NCBI GenBank assembly: GCA_965283955.1
Contig: CBDIQW010000001.1
Span: forward strand, 2,232,001 to 2,296,000
From: Emticicia sp965283955
Lineage (GTDB): Bacteria > Bacteroidota > Bacteroidia > Cytophagales > Spirosomataceae
DNA length: 64,000 bases
Reading direction: 5' to 3'
The position numbers and the translations under genes were made by a program. A model generated the notes under the pieces. It was not told the origin of the DNA, did no database searches, and was given only the letters and a program-made list of their open reading frames with translations. This document shows positions 63,197 to 64,000 of this stretch, in pieces (position 1 is the first letter of the stretch; the number at the start of each line of letters is the position of its first letter).

Positions 63197-63907
63197 TTAC
63201 AAACGAATCCCGAATGAAATGGCATTGCCATTGATAGGATTGTTGTCTTTGAAAAGTGGAGTGGCTTCGTAGCGAGCAAAGATGGCAAAACCTTCACGAC
63301 CTAATTCTGCGGCAAATCCATAATGGAATTTATTGAGGTTATACGCACTTTTGAAGTGTTCTTTTGCCCCCGTTTCTTCTTTGGTTTTTACGTAGCTTCC
63401 GATTCTTGCACCACCATAAGCACCAACTCCAAGACTCCATTTACTTTCTTTAAAGCCAAACTGCAACATCATTGGAATATTGAAACTCGACACCACAAAT
63501 TTCGATTTATCAAGGTTTTCTTTTACATCTACAAAACCTGCTCCGTTTGGCGTATTTACCAATCGAATATTTTCTTTCATCATATAATTGTTCCAAGCAA
63601 ACTCAAAGCCTGTTCCAAGAGCCACATCTACATGATTGCCCGTAATGAGACGGTGGTTTTTCTTCCAGTTTAAGGCTACATATCTCGAACGTACATTATC
63701 AAGCTCAGGCAAGTTTTTGGTTTCGTAGGTGTTTAGCCCAACATACAACCCAAAGTCTTTGCGAGAAAACATATTGTGTTTCTTTGGTGAATAATGCGAT
63801 GATTGTTTGTATTCTCTTGAATCGTTTTCATCGTCTTGGGCAAATGCACCCGAATTTACAGTGATAGCTATGGCTAAAGCAGCGATTGTTTTTACAAGCG
63901 TTTTCAT
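63197..63907 (-). CDS. Exported outer-membrane beta-barrel protein
   Basis: This protein has 236 residues from ATG 63907 (a start at 63934 would add nine residues before the signal). The signal peptide ends AFAQ (about residue 24). An acidic, Ser/His/Lys-rich stretch (about 25-50) precedes the strands: KDFGLYVGLNTYE, YVALNWKKNHRL, NIPMMLQFGFKESKWSLGVGAYGGARIG, GFAAELGREGFAIFARYEATPLF and terminal ISFGIRL. It resembles PorT-family small barrels, with no specific function known. It is the last complete gene; 63935-64000 shows no further gene. Confidence 0.68.
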   Translation of the reverse strand: MKTLVKTIAALAIAITVNSGAFAQDDENDSREYKQSSHYSPKKHNMFSRKDFGLYVGLNTYETKNLPELDNVRSRYVALNWKKNHRLITGNHVDVALGTGFEFAWNNYMMKENIRLVNTPNGAGFVDVKENLDKSKFVVSSFNIPMMLQFGFKESKWSLGVGAYGGARIGSYVKTKEETGAKEHFKSAYNLNKFHYGFAAELGREGFAIFARYEATPLFKDNNPINGNAISFGIRL

Positions 63908-64000
63908 AATTATAGTTTTTGCGGCAACCCGCATTCAGAATGTGAATGATTAATTTTGTGTCGGATGGCAATAGAAATATTTGTCTATTTCCTCTCGCTC

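Noticed and set aside
1..64000. tRNA or rRNA genes
   Set aside because: No cloverleaf with a GGTTCGAxxCC arm and no conserved rRNA stretch was found in any intergenic gap.

Overview
The window looks like a chromosomal segment from an AT-rich Bacteroidota bacterium, most likely a cytophagalean of the Spirosomaceae type (Emticicia/Flectobacillus/Arcicella-like; the genus is a guess). The evidence is a GldB gliding lipoprotein, TonB-dependent receptors with Bacteroidota architecture, an ECF sigma factor paired with a membrane-anchored barrel protein, many FAQ/NAQ-type signal peptides, and -7 promoter boxes of the Bacteroidota form TAnnTTTG about 20-30 nt before many start codons. No tRNA, rRNA, CRISPR array, prophage or insertion sequence was seen.

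Layout. 0.3-4 kb: hisH, dgt and an MFS exporter. 4-10.5 kb: cell-surface genes (a helix-hairpin-helix barrel protein and an Oar-like TonB receptor) and a BadF-type sugar kinase. 10.6-19 kb: glnS, an exported protein, an ECF sigma factor with its membrane partner, a cytochrome c lipoprotein and an exported GH65 enzyme. 18.8-31 kb: PpiD-type foldase, GldB, an MsbA-like ABC exporter with a Fur-family regulator, a DMT transporter, an exported RraB-like/TPR protein, a collagen-like lipoprotein and a BamA-family barrel. 30.7-35.7 kb: acyl-CoA dehydrogenase, a sensor kinase divergent from hemA with two PerR/Fur-like palindromes between them, and a HigBA toxin-antitoxin pair. 35.8-42.4 kb: a Tat-exported Gfo/Idh/MocA protein, a TonB receptor under a TPP riboswitch (so a predicted thiamine receptor), and a barnase-like lipoprotein with its barstar inhibitor. 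42.6-52.6 kb: mutL, two adjacent rhomboid proteases, dxs, uvrA and a fatty acid hydroxylase-family protein. 52.9-59.4 kb: the lipid operon DUF177-rpmF-plsX-fabH-(barrel protein)-efp-accB-accC. 59.5-64 kb: PAP2 phosphatase, a FadE-like dehydrogenase, a DoxX-like protein and two uncharacterised proteins.

Two window-wide patterns matter. First, at least eleven single-base frameshifts interrupt nine otherwise intact genes (dgt, ppiD twice, the sensor kinase twice, hemA, higA, Gfo, barstar, the hydroxylase, accB). Several of these are housekeeping genes, so uncorrected assembly indels are the most likely cause; each gene is given here with its repaired extent. Second, intergenic DNA is rich in short structured repeats. 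These include three 15-bp-stem hairpins with compensatory base changes, each in a convergent gap, several longer inverted repeats, and degenerate word-like repeats that in two cases seem to have entered signal-peptide coding sequence.

The best candidates for new biology are the covarying hairpin family, the paired palindromes at hemA, the surface-lipoprotein barnase with cytoplasmic barstar, and the exported RraB-TPR protein. No clearly novel multi-gene system was found.
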